Below are positions 18,250-33,200 of a stretch of 64,000 nucleotides of DNA, piece after piece. Numbering within the stretch: position 1 is the first letter of the stretch; each line of letters begins with the position of its first letter. Origin of the DNA: Streptomyces sp. NBC_01283 (GTDB lineage: Bacteria > Actinomycetota > Actinomycetes > Streptomycetales > Streptomycetaceae); the NCBI RefSeq assembly GCF_041435335.1, contig NZ_CP108430.1, positions 9,361,042 through 9,425,041 of the forward strand, given 5' to 3'. The notes beneath the pieces were generated by a model. That model worked only from the letters and a program-made list of their open reading frames with translations, searched no databases and was not told the origin of the DNA. The position numbers and the translations under genes are program-made.

Positions 18250-21200
18250 GTGATCCCCTTGTCTTTTGCACAGCGGCGCCTGTGGTTCATCGACAGGATC
18301 GAGGGGCCGTCGGCGATGTACACCGTGCCGTTCCTCATCCGGCTCACGGGACGGGTCGACACCCCGGCGCTCACCGCCGCGGTGCGCGATGTGGTGGCCC
18401 GCCACGAGAGTCTGCGGACCTTGATCGTGGAGAGCGCCGAAGGCGTCCCCGCCCAGCAGGTGGTGCCGGCCGAGGAAGTGCGGCTGGACATCGGGCTGAT
18501 CGAGATCGCCCCGGACGAGTTGGACGAAGCGGTGCGGGAGGCCTCCGCGGTCACCCTCACACCGTTCGAGGAGATCCCGGTACGCGCCGTCCTCTTCCGT
18601 ACGGGCGCCGAGGAACACCATCTGCTGCTGCTGATCCATCACATGGCCTGCGACGGCGAGTCCATCGCCCCGCTCGTCCGGGACCTGAGCGCCGCCTACA
18701 CCGCACAGGTCGAGGGCCGTACCCCGGACTGGCCCGAACTGGCGGTCCAGTACGCCGACTACACGCTCTGGCAGCGCGAACTGCTCGGTGACGAGAACGA
18801 CCCGGACGGCCTCCTGGCCACCCAACTCGACTACTGGCGCGACGCGCTGGAGGGTATGCCGCCCTCGACGCGGTTGCCCATGGACCGGCCGCGCGGCCCG
18901 TTGCCGAGCCGCCGCGGCGATGTCGTCGAAGGCACCGTCGACGAGGAGCTGCTGGCCAGAGCGGAGGCGGCGGCCAAGCGCACCGGGTCGTCGGTGCCGA
19001 TGGTGTTCCAGGCCGCCCTTGCCGTACTGCTGCACCAGCTGGGCGCGGGTGAGGACATCGCGCTCGGTTCCACCGTCGCCGGCCGCCAGGACCCGGACCT
19101 GGCCGACCTGGTGGGCTTCTTCGCCAACACCTGGGTCCTGCGCACCGACCTGTCGGGCCGGCCGACCTTCGACCAACTCCTCGCACAGGTACGGCACAAG
19201 GCGCTGACGGCGTACGACAACCAGGACGCGCCGTTCGAGCGCGTGGTGGAGGCACTCAACCCGGAGCGCTCCAGCGCCTACCACCCGCTGTTCCAGGTGA
19301 TGTTCACCTGGTCGACCGGTGCCCGCCTGGAGTTCGGTCTGCCGGGTGGCGTGCGGGCGCGTATCGCTCCGCTGTGGACGTCGATGGCCAAGTTCGACTT
19401 GGAGTTCAGCTTCTTCAACGAGCCCGGCACACCGGGCCTGTCCATCTGTCTCGAGTACGCGACAGACCATTTCGACCGGGCCACGGCGCAGGGATTCGTG
19501 GCACGCCTGGTACGGATCGTCGGCGATCTGCTCGACGAGCCGTCCCGCGCCGTTGCGCTGGCGGACGTGCTGACGGACGGCGAACGGGAGTGGGCCCTGC
19601 GCGCCATCGAGGGCGCGGCCGCCGACACCCCCGAGCTGACCGCCGCCGCACTGATCGAGCGTCAGGCGGCGGCGACCCCGCACGCCACGGCCGTGGTCGA
19701 CGGCGGGCAAGAGCTGAGCTTCGCCGAGCTGGACGCGCGGGCCGAGCGACTGGCACGGGAGCTGACCGCCCGCGGGATCGGACCGGAGCGCCTGGTGGGC
19801 CTGGCGCTGCCGCGCTCGGCCTCCCTGATCGTGGGCATGCTCGCGATCTGGAAGGCCGGTGCCGCCTACCTGCCGATCGACCCCCGGTACCCCGGAGCAC
19901 GTCTGGGCCACATCCTGTCCGACGCGGGCCCGGACCTGGTACTGACCGACACCGCCGGCGCGAAGGTGCTCCCGGCGGCGGACATCCCCCGCCTGTGCGT
20001 CGACGAGGTGGACTTCAACGCGGCCGGCCCGGCGGCGGAACCGGCCGTCGGCCTGCCCGCGCACGCCGCCTACGTGATGTACACATCGGGGTCGACCGGC
20101 ACGCCGAAGGGCGTGGTGATCACCCATCGGGATGTCGTCAACGGCGTGTTGCGGCTCGCCGACGTCGTCGGTATCGGTGCGGGCACGCGCGTTCTGGCCG
20201 GTACGTCGGTCAACTTCGACGTGTCCGTCTTCGAGGCCGTGACCACCCTGGCGCGGGGCGGCATCCTCGAGGTGGTGCGCGACGTCCTCGTCATCGGCGA
20301 ACGGGGCGGCTGGTCCGGCGGCGTCATCAGCACGGTTCCCTCGGTCTTCACCGAACTCCTCGACCAGGCAGGAGGGATGATCCGGGCCCAGACAGTGGTC
20401 TTCGCCGGCGAGGCCCTCCCGGCCGCGCTGGTGAAGCGGACCCAGGACGCCATTCCGGGCGTGCGGGTGATCAACGCCTACGGCCAGACGGAGTCGTTCT
20501 ACGCCACCGCCTTCACCGCCGGCGAGGCGTGGACGGCAACCGCGGCCACCGCACCCATCGGCGTCCCGCTGGCCAATATGGGCGCCTATGTTCTTGGCCC
20601 CGGCCTTCAACTGCTGCCCCCCGGCGTCGTCGGTGAGCTGTACGTGGCAGGAAACGTGGCGCGCGGATACCTCGGCAGGGCCCGGCTGACCGCCGAACGG
20701 TTCATGGCTGATCCCTTCGGCCCGGCCGGTGCACGCATGTACCGCACCGGTGATCTCGCCCGCTGGGGGGCCGACGGCCAACTGGAGTGCGTCGGCCGTG
20801 CCGACGAGCAGGTCAAGGTGCGCGGCTTCCGCATCGAGCCGGGCGAGGTGGAGGCCGCGCTGACCGCCCACCCCGCGGTGGCCCAGGCCCTGGTGACCAC
20901 CTGCCGGCACGAAGGCCGTGACCACCTGGTGGGCTATGCGGTGCCGGCCGCCGGGCGGGAGCCGGGACAGTCGGCGGTGGAGAGCCTGGGAGACCTCGAC
21001 ATCGACCTCACGGCCACCGTCTCACCGCGCGACCTGCGCACGTTCCTGTCCGCCAGGCTTCCCGAGTTCATGGTGCCTTCGGTCTTCGTCATGCTGGACC
21101 GGCTGCCGCTGGCCCCCAACGGCAAGCTGGACCGCAAGGCGCTGCCGGCACCGGAGTTCACCGGCTCGACCTATCGCGCCCCTGCCACGCCGGGTGAAGT

Positions 21201-24200
21201 GATACTCGCCCGTGTCTACGCCGACGTGGTCGGCCTGGACCGGGTCGGGGTGGATGACGACTTCTTCGCGCTCGGCGGCGACAGCATCCGTTCCATCCAG
21301 GTCGTCGCGCGGGCCAGGACCCAGGGCATCGAGGTCACTCCCCGGCAGATCTTCGAGTGCCGCACCGTCGCAGAACTCGCCCGCGTCGCCACGAGCGAGG
21401 GCCGCACGCAACCGGAACTGGAGGAGCTGCCGGGCGGTGGCGTGGGCTTCGTGCCCCTGCCGCCCGTCGGCCACTATCTGGAGGAATTGGGCGGGAACGC
21501 CGACCGGTTCACCATGGCGATGACGGTGGACCTCCCGACGGGGATGGACCGGGACGGCCTGGTGGCGACGCTGTCAGCCGCCTTCGACCGGCACGACATC
21601 CTGCGCTCCCGGCGGATCGCCGGCCGGGCACCGGGGCTGGAGGTGACCGCGCCCGGAACCGTCGACGTGCAGCCGCTCATCCACAGGGTGGCGAGCGAGG
21701 GAACGTGGGACGACGCCTGGCGGCAGCGGGCGCAGAGCGAACTCGACGCCGCGGCAAGCCGGTTGGACTCCGCGAACGCAGTGATGGCGCAGTTCGTGTG
21801 GTTCGACACGGGCACCGGCACCCCGGGACGCCTCAGCATCCTGCTGCACCACCTCGTGGTGGACGGCGTATCGTGGCGCATCCTGCTGCCCGACCTCGCC
21901 GCCGCCTGGCGGACGATCCGCGACGGCGACACCCCGCAACTGCCCCCGACCGCCACCTCGGTCCGCCGCTGGACGCATGCGCTCACCGAGGCCGCGACCG
22001 GAGAGCGGGCGGCGGAACTCGGGCTGTGGCGCCGGATGGTCTGCGGACCCGACCCGATTCTTGGCGCCAGGCCGTTCGACCCGGCCGTGGACACCATCGC
22101 CACGGTCGAGCGGGTCCGACTGGACCTGCCGATCGAGACCACCAGGGTCCTGCTGACCACCCTGCCCGCCGCCTACCGCGGCGGCGTCAACGACGGCCTG
22201 CTGACCGGGCTCGCCCTCGCCGTCGCCGCCTGGCGCGGGCGGCGCGGCCTCGACGAGCCCTCGACGCTGGTCCGCCTGGAGGGCCACGGGCGCGAGGAGG
22301 ACGTCGTCCCCGGCGCCGACCTCTCCCGCACGATGGGCTGGTTCACCAGCATGTACCCCGTCCGCCTCGACGTGTCCGGGATCGACCTCGACCAGGCGCT
22401 CGCGGGCGGTGCGGCGACAGGCGCCGCGGTCAAGGCCGTCAAGGAGCAACTGCTCGCCGTCCCCGACAAGGGCATCGGCTACGGCATGCTGCGCCACCTG
22501 AACGCCGAGACCAGGGCAGACCTGGAGCGCTACGGATCCGGGCAGATCGTCTTCAACTACCTGGGGCGCTACACGGGTTCGGCCAACATGCCCCAGGACC
22601 TGCACGGCCTGGGCTTCACCCAGGTCGAGGACACCGTCACACTGACGCCCCCGCTGGACGGGGACATGTCCGCCCTTGCCACCCTGGCCGTCAACGCGCA
22701 TGTCGTCGACACCGAGCAGGGCCCGCGGCTGGAGGCGAGCCTGGACTACCCCTCCGGGCTGCTGGCCGAGACGGATGTCCGCGAGCTCGCCGACCTGTGG
22801 CGGACCGCCCTGGCGGGCGTGGCCCGGCATGCCGGGCAGTCGGATGCCGGCGGCCTCACGCCTTCGGACGTTCCCCTGGTCACGGTGGGTCAGGGCGAGC
22901 TCGACCGCTGGCAGGAGCAGTACCGGGGCATGGCCGACGTGTGGCCCGTGACCGCGATGCAGGACGGGCTGCTCTTCCACGCCGAACTCGCCGGCGCGGC
23001 CGTCGACGTCTACCAGATGCAGTTCACGTTCCACCTGACGGGCGAGGTCGAACCGCACAGGATGAGGGCGGCCGGACAGGCGCTGCTCGACCGCTATCCC
23101 AACCTGCGGACAGCGTTTGTCACCGACAGCGCGGGCGACCGGGTCCAGATCGTCCGGAACGGAATCGAACTGCCCTGGCAGGAGCTGGACCTGGCCTCCC
23201 TGCCCCAACCACAGCAGGAGGAGCAGCGCAGGCGCTTCCTCGCCGCGGAGCACAGCACCCACTTCGACCCGGCCCGGGCGCCGCTGGTGCGGTTCTCGCT
23301 CGTCAAGCTGGCAGCCGACCGCTGGGACCTGGTCCTCACCGCCCACCACGTCCTCTTCGACGGCTGGTCGGTCCCCCTGCTCATGCTGGACCTGCTGCGT
23401 CTGTACCGTTCAAACGGCGACGCCTCCCAGCTGGGCAGGGCGCCCGCCTACCGCGACTTCCTGACGTGGCTCTCCCATCAGGACCGTACGGCGACGGCCC
23501 GCGCCTGGGAGCGGGAGCTGGAGGGCGTCGACGAGCCCACGCTGTTGGTACCCGACGCTCCCGCCGCGGACGGCGAATCCGTCGGAGTCGGCCAGCTGGA
23601 CGTGCCGCTCACCCCGCAGCAGTCCGACCGGCTCTCCCGCCGCGCCGGCGAGCTGGGCCTGACCCTCAACACGCTGGTCCAAGGCGCGTGGGGCATGCTG
23701 CTGTCCGGCCTGACCGGACAGCGGGACGTGACCTTCGGCGCCACGGTCTCGGGGCGTCCGCCGCAGGTCGAGGGCGTGTCCGAGATGGTCGGCACGTTCA
23801 TCAACACCCTTGCGGTCCGCATGGACTGCGCCCCCGGCCACTCCCTGCGCACTCTTTTGACCGGACTCCAAGAACGGCAGAGCGCGCTCCTGGACCACCA
23901 CCACTTCGGCCTCCTGGAGATGCACCAGCTCACCGGCGTGCGCACGCTCTTCGACACCCTGGTGGTCTACGAGTCGTACCCCATCGACAGTGCGGCACTG
24001 GACGACGCCTACGCGGCCGCCGGAATCCGGGTGAGCGGGCTGAGCCCGCTCAGCAGTACCCACTACCCGCTGGTGGTGATGGCGTCCGCCGAGCCGCATC
24101 TGGCCATCGCCCTCCAGTACCAGCACCACCTCGTGCCCCCGGAGCAGGCCGCTGTCATCGCCCGGCGCCTGGGACGCATCCTCGTCCGGCTGGCCGAGGA

Positions 24201-27200
24201 CCCGGAGCTGCCGTTCAGCAGCATGGACCTGCTGGATCCCGCCGAGCGCGAGCGCATCCTCGTCGACGTCAACCGGACCGCCGCCGAGACTCCCGACGCG
24301 ACCATCCCCGACCTGTTCGAGCGACAGGCCGCAAAGACACCGGACCGGTCCGCGGTGACCTGCGGCGGCGTCACGCTGACCTATGCGCAGCTCAACGCCC
24401 GCGCCGACCGTCTCGCCAGCGCGCTGGCCGCACGGGGCGTCGGACCGGAAACCGTCGTCGGCCTGGCGATGCCCCGCTCGGCCGACCTCGTCACTGCCAT
24501 GCTCGGCATCTGGAAGGCCGGCGGCGCGTATCTGCCCATCGACCCGGAAAACCCCGGTTCCCGGGTGGAGCACATGCTGAGCGTCACCCGGCCCCAACTG
24601 CTGCTCACCCGGTCCGGCACCGCCGACGCGCTGCCGGGCACCGATGTTGCGACCTTGCTCATCGACGACGTCGATCTCGCCGCCGACGGCCCGCTCACGG
24701 GGCAGGTGAAGGGACTGTCACCACAGCACGCCGCCTACGTGATGTTCACCTCCGGCTCCACGGGCGTGCCCAAGGCAGTGGTGGTCAGCCACGCCAACGT
24801 CGTCAACGGGGTGACGCGGCTCGCCGAGCGGGTGGGGGTGGACGCGGACACCCACATGCTCGCGGGCGCCTCGATCAACTTCGACGTATCCGTCTTTGAG
24901 ATCGTCACCACGCTGGTTCACGGTGGCCGTGTCGAGGTCGCCGGGAACGCCCTCGTGCTTGCCGAACGCGAGGCGATGACGGCGAACGTGATCAGCACCG
25001 TCCCGTCGGTCTTCGCCGCGCTGGGCGGCCGGATACCTGCCCTTCCCGACCGGGCCACCCTGGTCTTCGCAGGGGAGAAGCTGCCGACCGGGCTGGTGAG
25101 GCGCATCCGGCAGGAACGGCCCGAGGTCCGCATCGTCAACGCCTACGGGCAGACCGAGTCGTTCTACGCCACGACGTTCGGCGTCCCGGCGGAGCAACCC
25201 CGGTGGGACAGCGGCAGCGTCCCGATCGGGACGCCGATCGGAAACCTGCGCACCTATGTCCTGGGGCCCGCCCTCGCGCCGGCCCCGCCCGGCGTGACGG
25301 GCGAGTTGTACGTCGCCGGGGACATCGCGCGCGGCTACGCCGGCCGGGCCGCCCTGACCGCTGAGCGCTTCGTCGCCGACCTCTACGGCCCCGCGGGTGC
25401 GCGGATGTACCGCACCGGAGACCTGGCCCGCTGGACGGCCGACGGACAGATCGAGTACGTCGGCCGCGACGACAACCAGGTCAAGATCCGTGGTGTCCGC
25501 GTCGAACCCGCCGAGATCGAGAGCGCGTTGGCCACCCACCCGGATGTCACGCAGGCCGTGGTCATCGCCCGCAGCACAGCCGAGGAAGGGGACCGGCAGC
25601 TCGTCGCCTACGTCGTGCCCGCCACCCCGCACGCCGACGGCACGGACCTGGCCGCCACCCTGCGCGGCTATCTGCGCGAGCGGCTGCCCGCACACCTGGT
25701 GCCCGCCGCCGTCGTCGCCCTCGACTCGGTCCCGCTGACCGTCAACGGCAAGCTGGACCGGGAGGCGCTGCCCGCACCGCACTTCGCCGCGGCGGCCGCG
25801 GGCAGCGATCCGCGCACTCCTCAAGAGGAACTGCTGTGCGAGCTGTTCGCCGAGGTCCTGCATGTCGACCGGGTGGGTGTCGACGACGACTTCTTCGCTC
25901 TCGGCGGCCACTCGATCATGGCCATCAAGCTCGTCAACCGCATCCGGTCCGTGCTGCGCACCGAAGTGGAGCTGCGTACCCTCTTCGCCGCTCCGACCGT
26001 GGCCGAGCTCGTCCCGCATCTGGACCGGTCCGGGGCGGCCCGCGCACCGCTGGCTCCTCCCGCGACGCTGCCCGCGCGGCTCCCGCTGTCCTTCTCCCAG
26101 CAACGGCTGTGGTTCCTGCACAAGTTCGAGGGCCGCGCGGCGACCTACAACATGCCGATCGTCCTCCGGCTCAGCGGGGATCTGAACGTGCGAGCCCTGG
26201 AGGAGACAGTCAATGACCTCGTGACCAGGCACGAGATCCTGCGCACCGTCTACCGCGAGACCGACGGGCGGCCCTACCAGCACATTCTCGGGCCGCAGGA
26301 GGCCCGCATCGCCCTGCCCGTACGCCCGGTCGCGGACGCGGACAAACTGGCCGGGGCCATCGTCGCGGTCGCCCGCCACCCCTTCGACATCGCCTCCGAG
26401 ATTCCGCTCAAGGCCGCACTGTTCGGCACCGGCCCGGACGAGTTCACCCTGGTCCTCGTGATCCACCACATCGCGGCCGACGGATGGTCCGCGACCCCCC
26501 TTGCCAAGGACCTGGCCACCGCCTACGCGGCCCGCGCCCGGGGCGAGGCCCCCCAGTGGGCACCACTGCCGCTGCAGTACGCGCATTACGCCCTGTGGCA
26601 GCAGGAGCTCCTGGGCCGCGACGCCGACCCGGACAGCCTGTTCAGCAGGCAGTGCCGCTACTGGTCCCAGCAGCTGGCGGGGCTGCCCGAAACGGTCACC
26701 TTCCCGACCGACCGGCCGCGCCCCGCGGAGCTCGACCGCAGCGGCGACCTCCTCGAGTTCGCCCTGGACGCGACCCTTCACGAGGGAATCGTCTCGCTTG
26801 CCCGGGCCACCAACACCACCCCCTTCATGGTGCTCCAGGCGACCATGGCCGCCCTGTTCACCCAGCTCGGCACAGGTACCGACATCGCGCTCGGCAGCGG
26901 CATCGCGGGTCGGATCGACCAGAACCTGGACGACCTGATCGGCCTCTTCGTCAACGTGCAGGTCATGCGCATCGACACCTCGGGCGACCCGACCTTCGTC
27001 GAACTGCTCGACCGCACGCGCCGGACGAGCCTGGCCGCGTACACCCATCAGGACATCCCCTTCGAGGCTCTGGTGGAGAAGCTCAACCCGGAACGCTCGG
27101 CATCGATCAATCCGCTCTTCCAGGTCGCCCTGATCCTGCAGAACACCGAGGACGCGGACTTCGAGCTGCCCGGTGTGCGGGTCACGAGCGAGGGCACGGG

Positions 27201-30200
27201 CACCGGCACGTCCCGCTACGACGTGACACTGAGCCTGACCGAGAGGTTCCACGACCGCACCGCGCCGGATGGCATACACATCGCCGTCGAGTACTCCACG
27301 GAGCTCTTCGACGCCTCGACGATCGAAATGGTGATCGCCCGCTGGGAACGGCTGCTCGCCGCCGCCGTCCTGGACCCCGCACAGCACATCGGCGGGGCGG
27401 GTGAACTCACCGCCGAGGAGCGCGGCACCCTGCTCGCGGGCGAGCAGCGCACCGGACAGGAGGTGGCAGCGGCCACCTTCCCGGACCTCTTCCGCGAACA
27501 GCTGCTGCGGGCCCCGCAGGCACCGGCGGTCGAGTTCGGCGGCCAGGTGTGGTCGTACCAGGAGCTGAATGAGCGGGCGAACCGCATTGCGCACTGGCTG
27601 ATCGCGCGGGGCATCGGCGCCGAGCAGCCGGTCGGCGTCGCCATGCCGCGCAGCGCCGACCAGGTCGCCGTGGTCCTGGGCATCTTCAAGGCGGGCGCGG
27701 TATTCCTGCCGGTCGATCCGGACTATCCGTCCGATCGCATCCGGTTCATGCTCGATGACGCCGCTCCCGCCGTCCTGCTGGCCACGGCGGGCATCGCGAC
27801 GGGGCTGCCGGCGTGCCCGGGCACCGATGTGGTGGCCGTCGACACCCCCGAAGTGGCCCAGGCCTGGCGGGACGGTCCGGTCACGGACCCGGACGTCGCC
27901 CTGGCCCCCGCGCATCCCGCGTACCTCATCTTCACCTCCGGCTCGACCGGACGGCCCAAGGGCGTCGTCGCCACCCACGCCGGTATCGCGGCCCTCAGCC
28001 GCACCACACAGGACCGCCTCGCGCTGAGCCCGGACTCCCGTGTCATCCAGGTCGCCGCGCCCAGCTTCGACGCCGCCTTCTGGGAGTACGTGCAGACCCT
28101 CACGACCGGCGCCACCCTGGTGGTCCCACGTGAACAGCGCCTCGTCGGCGAGGACTTGGCCCACAACCTGGCCGAACTCGACATCACCCACGTCATGCTG
28201 CCGCCCAGCGTGCTCGCCGCACTCCCGGCCGACGCGCCGCGCACGCTGACCGGACTGCGCACCGTCACCGTCGGTGGCGAGGCGTGCCCACCGGCGCTGG
28301 CCGCCGCCTGGTCGCCGGGACGCCGTTTCGTCAACGCCTACGGCCCCGCCGAGACCACCGTGTGCGGCGCGGTCAGCGCCCCACTGGGCACCGGCCGCAT
28401 ACCCATCGGCACCGCGGTGGACGGAAACCGGCTGCGGGTGCTCGACGACCGGCTCGCCCCGGTCGAACCGGGCGTCCCCGGCGAGCTGTACATCGCCGGA
28501 CCCAGCCTGGCCCGGGGCTACCTGAACCGCCCGGATCTCACCGCCGAGCGCTTCGTCGCGGACCCGTTCGGCCCCGCTGGCACCCGCATGTACCGGACCG
28601 GGGACATCGTGCGCCGCAGTGCCGACGGGCAGCTCGACTATCTCGGCCGCAGCGACGACCAGGTCAAGATCAACGGGCTGCGCATCGAGCCCGGCGAGAT
28701 CACCGCAGCCATGGAACAGCACCCGGGCGTCGGACAGGCCGTGGCAACGTCCTACCGGGGCAAGGACGGTCGGCAGCGCCTGGTGGGCTATGCCGTGCCC
28801 GCCACGCCGGGGAGCCGCGGCCCGGACGCCGACGACCTGCGCGCCTTCCTGTCCCAGAGGCTGCCGGAGTTCATGGTGCCCTCGGTGTTCCTACTGCTGG
28901 ACAGTCTGCCGCTGACGGCCAACGGCAAGCTCGACAAGGCCGCCCTGCCCGCGCCGCCGACCACGACGGCGAGCAGCTACCGGGCTCCCGAGACCAAGGC
29001 GGAGAAGACGCTCGCCGCGATCTTCGCCGAGATCCTGGGGCAGGACCGGGTCGGCGTCGACGACGACTTCTTCGTGGTCGGCGGCGACAGCATCCGCTCC
29101 ATCCAGGTCGTCTCCCGAGCCCGCGAACAGGGCGTGGCGATCACGCCGCGGCTGATGTTCAAGCACCGGACCGTGGCCGCCCTCGCCGAGGCCGCCGAGG
29201 CCGCCGCGGCCGGCGGACGGCCCGGCACGGACCGCCGGGAGCCTGCCGGGGGAGGACTCGGCTGGATGCCGCTGCTTCCCGTGATGCGGCAGATAAACGA
29301 ACACGTCGGAAACCACGACGGATTCACGATGTCGACGGTGCTGCAGCTGCCGACGGGCATCGACGAGAGCGGACTGGTCGCGACCCTTGCCGCGGTCGTC
29401 GACCATCACGACATGCTGCGCTCCCGCCTGCGCACCCACGCCGGGGAGCAGGGCCTGGACGCGGCCGCGCCCGGCACCGTCGACGTGGCGTCGCTCATCC
29501 GCCGCAGGCACTGCCCCGGCGACTGGAGCGACCCCGCCTGGCGGCAGGAGACCAAGGCCGAGGTCGCCGCCGCCGCCCGTGAACTGGACGCGGAAGCAGG
29601 CCGGATGGCCCGCTTCATCTGGTGCGACGCGGGCCCGGACACCGCCGGGCGGCTGATCGTCGTCCTGCACCACCTGGTGACCGACGGGGTTTCCTGGCAC
29701 ATCCTGCTGTCCGACCTCGCTCAGGCCTGGGACGCCGTGCGACAGGGCCGCTCGCCGCAGCCGGCCGCGGTGCCCACCCCCCTGCGCAGCTGGTCATACG
29801 GCCTGGTGCAGGCCGCCGCGGCACCCGATCGGGTCGCTGAACTCGACCTCTGGCGGGACGTGCTGGACCGGCCCGAGCCGCCGCTCGGCGCCCGGCCACT
29901 GGACCCGGCCGTCGACGTCCGCGCGACCGTGGACACGGTGCGGGTCACACTGGACCACCAAACCACCGAAGCACTCCTGACCACCCTGCCCGCCGCCTTC
30001 CACAGCGGTGTCGACGACGGCCTGCTCACCGCACTCGCCCTGGCCCTGGCCGGGTGGTACCGGACACGGGGCATCGACGAACGCTCGGTACTGATCCGCC
30101 TCGAAGGACACGGCCGTGAGGAGGGCGCGGTACCCGGCGCCGATCTCACCCGCACCATCGGCTGGTTCACCAGCATCTATCCCGTCCGCCTCGACGTCGG

Positions 30201-33200
30201 CGGCATCGACCTGCAGGACGCCGTCGCAGGTGGCCGCACCGCCGGGTACGCCGTGAAGACGGTCAAGGAACAGCTCCACGCGATCCCGGACAAAGGCATC
30301 GGCTACGGCCTGCTGCGCCACCTCAACCCGAAGACCGCCGAGATCCTCAAGGGGTACGGCGACGGACAGGTCGCCTTCAACTACCTCGGCCGGCTCGGCC
30401 CGGTCGCTTCCGCACAGCAGGACAGCGACGCGGGCTGGACGATGGCCGACGACCTGGGCGACCTCGCGCCGCAGCCCAACGCACCGGCCCTGGCCGCGGT
30501 GGACATCACCGCCTTCTCCGCCGAGACCGCGCAGGGCCCGCAGCTGACCGCCGACTTCGCCTTCGCCACCGGACTGCTCACCCGGGAAGAAGCGCGAGAA
30601 CTCGCAACCCTGTGGCGCACGGCCCTGGAAGGCCTGGCCCGGCATGCCACCGCTGCGGGGGCAGGCGGCCTGACGCCGTCGGACGTGCCGCTGGTCCGGG
30701 TACGCCAGCGGGACCTGGAAGTCTGGGAGGAGCGCTACCCGGACATGGTCGACGTATGGCCGCTGACCTCGCTGCAGTCCGGCCTGCTCTTCCAGAGCCA
30801 GCTGGACGGCGCCGAGTTCGACGCCTACCAGGTGCAGCTGGTCTTCCACCTGACCGGACGGGTGGACCCGCAGCGGATGAGGGCGGCCGGCCAGGCTCTG
30901 CTCGACCGCTACGACAGCCTGCGCACCGCATTCGTGACCACAGCCGCCGGCGAATCCGTGCAGCTACTCCTCGACCGCGTCGAGCTCCCCTGGCACGCCA
31001 TGGACTGGAGCGGCCTGCCCGAGCGGGAGCAGGAGGAGAGACTGCGGGACCTGCAGGACCGGGACCGGGCCACGCCCTTCGACCCGGCCGACCCGCCCCT
31101 GCTGCGCCTGACCCTCGTACAGCGGGGGCCCGAGCGCCACGAGCTGGTGATGACCGTCCATCACATCGTGTACGACGGCTGGTCGTCGCCGCTCGTGCTG
31201 CAGAGCCTGCTGCACTTGTACGCCACCTTCGGGGATGCCGGACGACTGAACCGGGTGCGCCCGTACCGGGACTTCCTCGACTGGCTGTCGCACCAGGACA
31301 AGGAGGAGGCGGCACAGGCGTGGCGGGCCGAGCTGGACGGCCTTGACGAGCCGACGCTGGTGGCTCCCCGGAGCCAGCAGCAAGAGGGAGGCGGCCACTG
31401 CAGGACGCCGGTCGAGCTGGACCGCGACACGGCGCGCCGCCTGTCACGGCGCGCCGCCGAACTCGGCATCACCCTCAACAGCCTGGTGCAGGGCGCCTGG
31501 GCACTGCTCATCGCAAGCCACACGGGCCGCCAGGACGTAGTGTTCGGCGCCACGGTCTCGGGGCGGCCGCCACAGGTGGCGGGCATGGACGAGATGGTGG
31601 GCCTGTTCATCAACACCCTCCCGGTCCGGGTGCGGACGACGGCCGGACAGAGCGCGGCCGACCTGCTGCTCGACCTCCAGGAGCGGCAGGCCGCGCTGAT
31701 GGACCACCACTTCCTCGGCCTCGCCGAGATCCACCAGGCCGTCGACCTGCCCGTGCTCTTCGACTCGGTGGTGGTCTTCGAGTCCTACCCGGCCGGCGGG
31801 GACGACCTCGACGAGACGCTGAGCGCGGCCGGCATCGCGATCACCGGAATGGACTGGGAAGCGGCGGTGCACTACCCGCTCGCCCTGTTCGCCACCGCTG
31901 ACCCGGATCTCCAACTGATGCTGGGCTACCGTGACCATGCCTTCGACACCGAGACCGTACAGCGTCTGGCGCACCGCCTGACACGGATCCTCGGCGACCT
32001 CGCGGCGGACCCCGCCATCCCGGTGAGCGGGATCGATCCCATGGCACCGGCCGAGCGCGAGCTCGTGCTGACCGGGTTCAACGACACCGTCTCCGAGGTC
32101 CCCTGGGCCACCGTGGCCGCACTGTTCGAGCAGCGGGCCGCCCGACGTCCCGACGCGGACGCCGTGCTGTGCGGTGACACCACCCTCACCTACCGGGAGC
32201 TCGACGAGCGGGCCGACCGGCTCGCACGGGTGCTGGCGGCGAGCGGTGTGGGCCAGGAGTCGCCGGTCGGGCTCGCCCTCCCGCGCTCGCCGGAGTACAT
32301 CGTCGCCGTGCTGGCCATCGCGAAGGCGGGCGGCGTGTATCTGCCCCTCGACCCGGCCTACCCGGCCGAGCGGATCGCCTTCATGCTGAGCGACGCCAAA
32401 CCCGCTCTTCTGGTGACCGATACGCAGACCTCGGCCGGGCTGCCCGAGAGCGACTGCCCGCTCCTGGTCATCGACGGGCCCCAGGCCGCCCGGGAGATCG
32501 CGGCGGCGGAGCCGCTCGCTGCAGGCCCGGACGGGCATCCGGACCAGCTCTGCTACGTGGTGTACACCTCCGGCTCCACGGGCCGGCCCAAGGCGGTGGG
32601 CATCTCCCACCGGTCGCTGGCGGTTCTGTCGGCGGACCGCGGCTACGACGAGAGCCGCCTGGAGCGCGTTCTCATGCACCACACACAGGCGTTTGACACC
32701 TTCACCTACGAACTGTGGGCCGCCCTGCTCCGCGGCGGCGCAGTCGTCATCCTCCCGTCCGGCCGACTGGATCCGGCGGGCCTCACGCGGATGATCGTCG
32801 AACAGGGCGTCACCGGACTCATCATGCCGGCGGGCCAGTTCATGGCCTTCGCCGATGAGGCACCCGAGGCGTTCCGCGGCGCCCGTGAGGTGTGGACGGT
32901 CGGCGACGTGGTGACCCCGGCCGCCCTGGAGCGGGTGCTGTGCGCATGCGCCGACCTGACCATCGTGAACGGGTACGGCCCGACCGAGACCACCGCGGCC
33001 ACCACCATGCACGTCATCACCGGCAGGGACGACCTCGGCGAGGCCGTACCGATCGGGCGCCCGATGGACAACACCCGCCTGTATGTGCTGGACGCGGCGC
33101 TGCGACCGGCGCCGGTGGGGGTTGTCGGGGACCTGTACGTCGCCGGCGAACGGTTGGCCCGCGGATATCTGGACCGGTACGGCCTCACCGCGGAGCGCTT

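Noticed and set aside
17944..20925. A 993-codon open frame on the minus strand
   Set aside because: It lies antisense to the NRPS C and A1 domains, whose motifs are intact on the plus strand. High GC content creates long antisense frames; the product is low-complexity and matches nothing.
24718..28722. A 1334-codon open frame on the minus strand
   Set aside because: Antisense shadow of NRPS modules 2 and 3. No family motifs.
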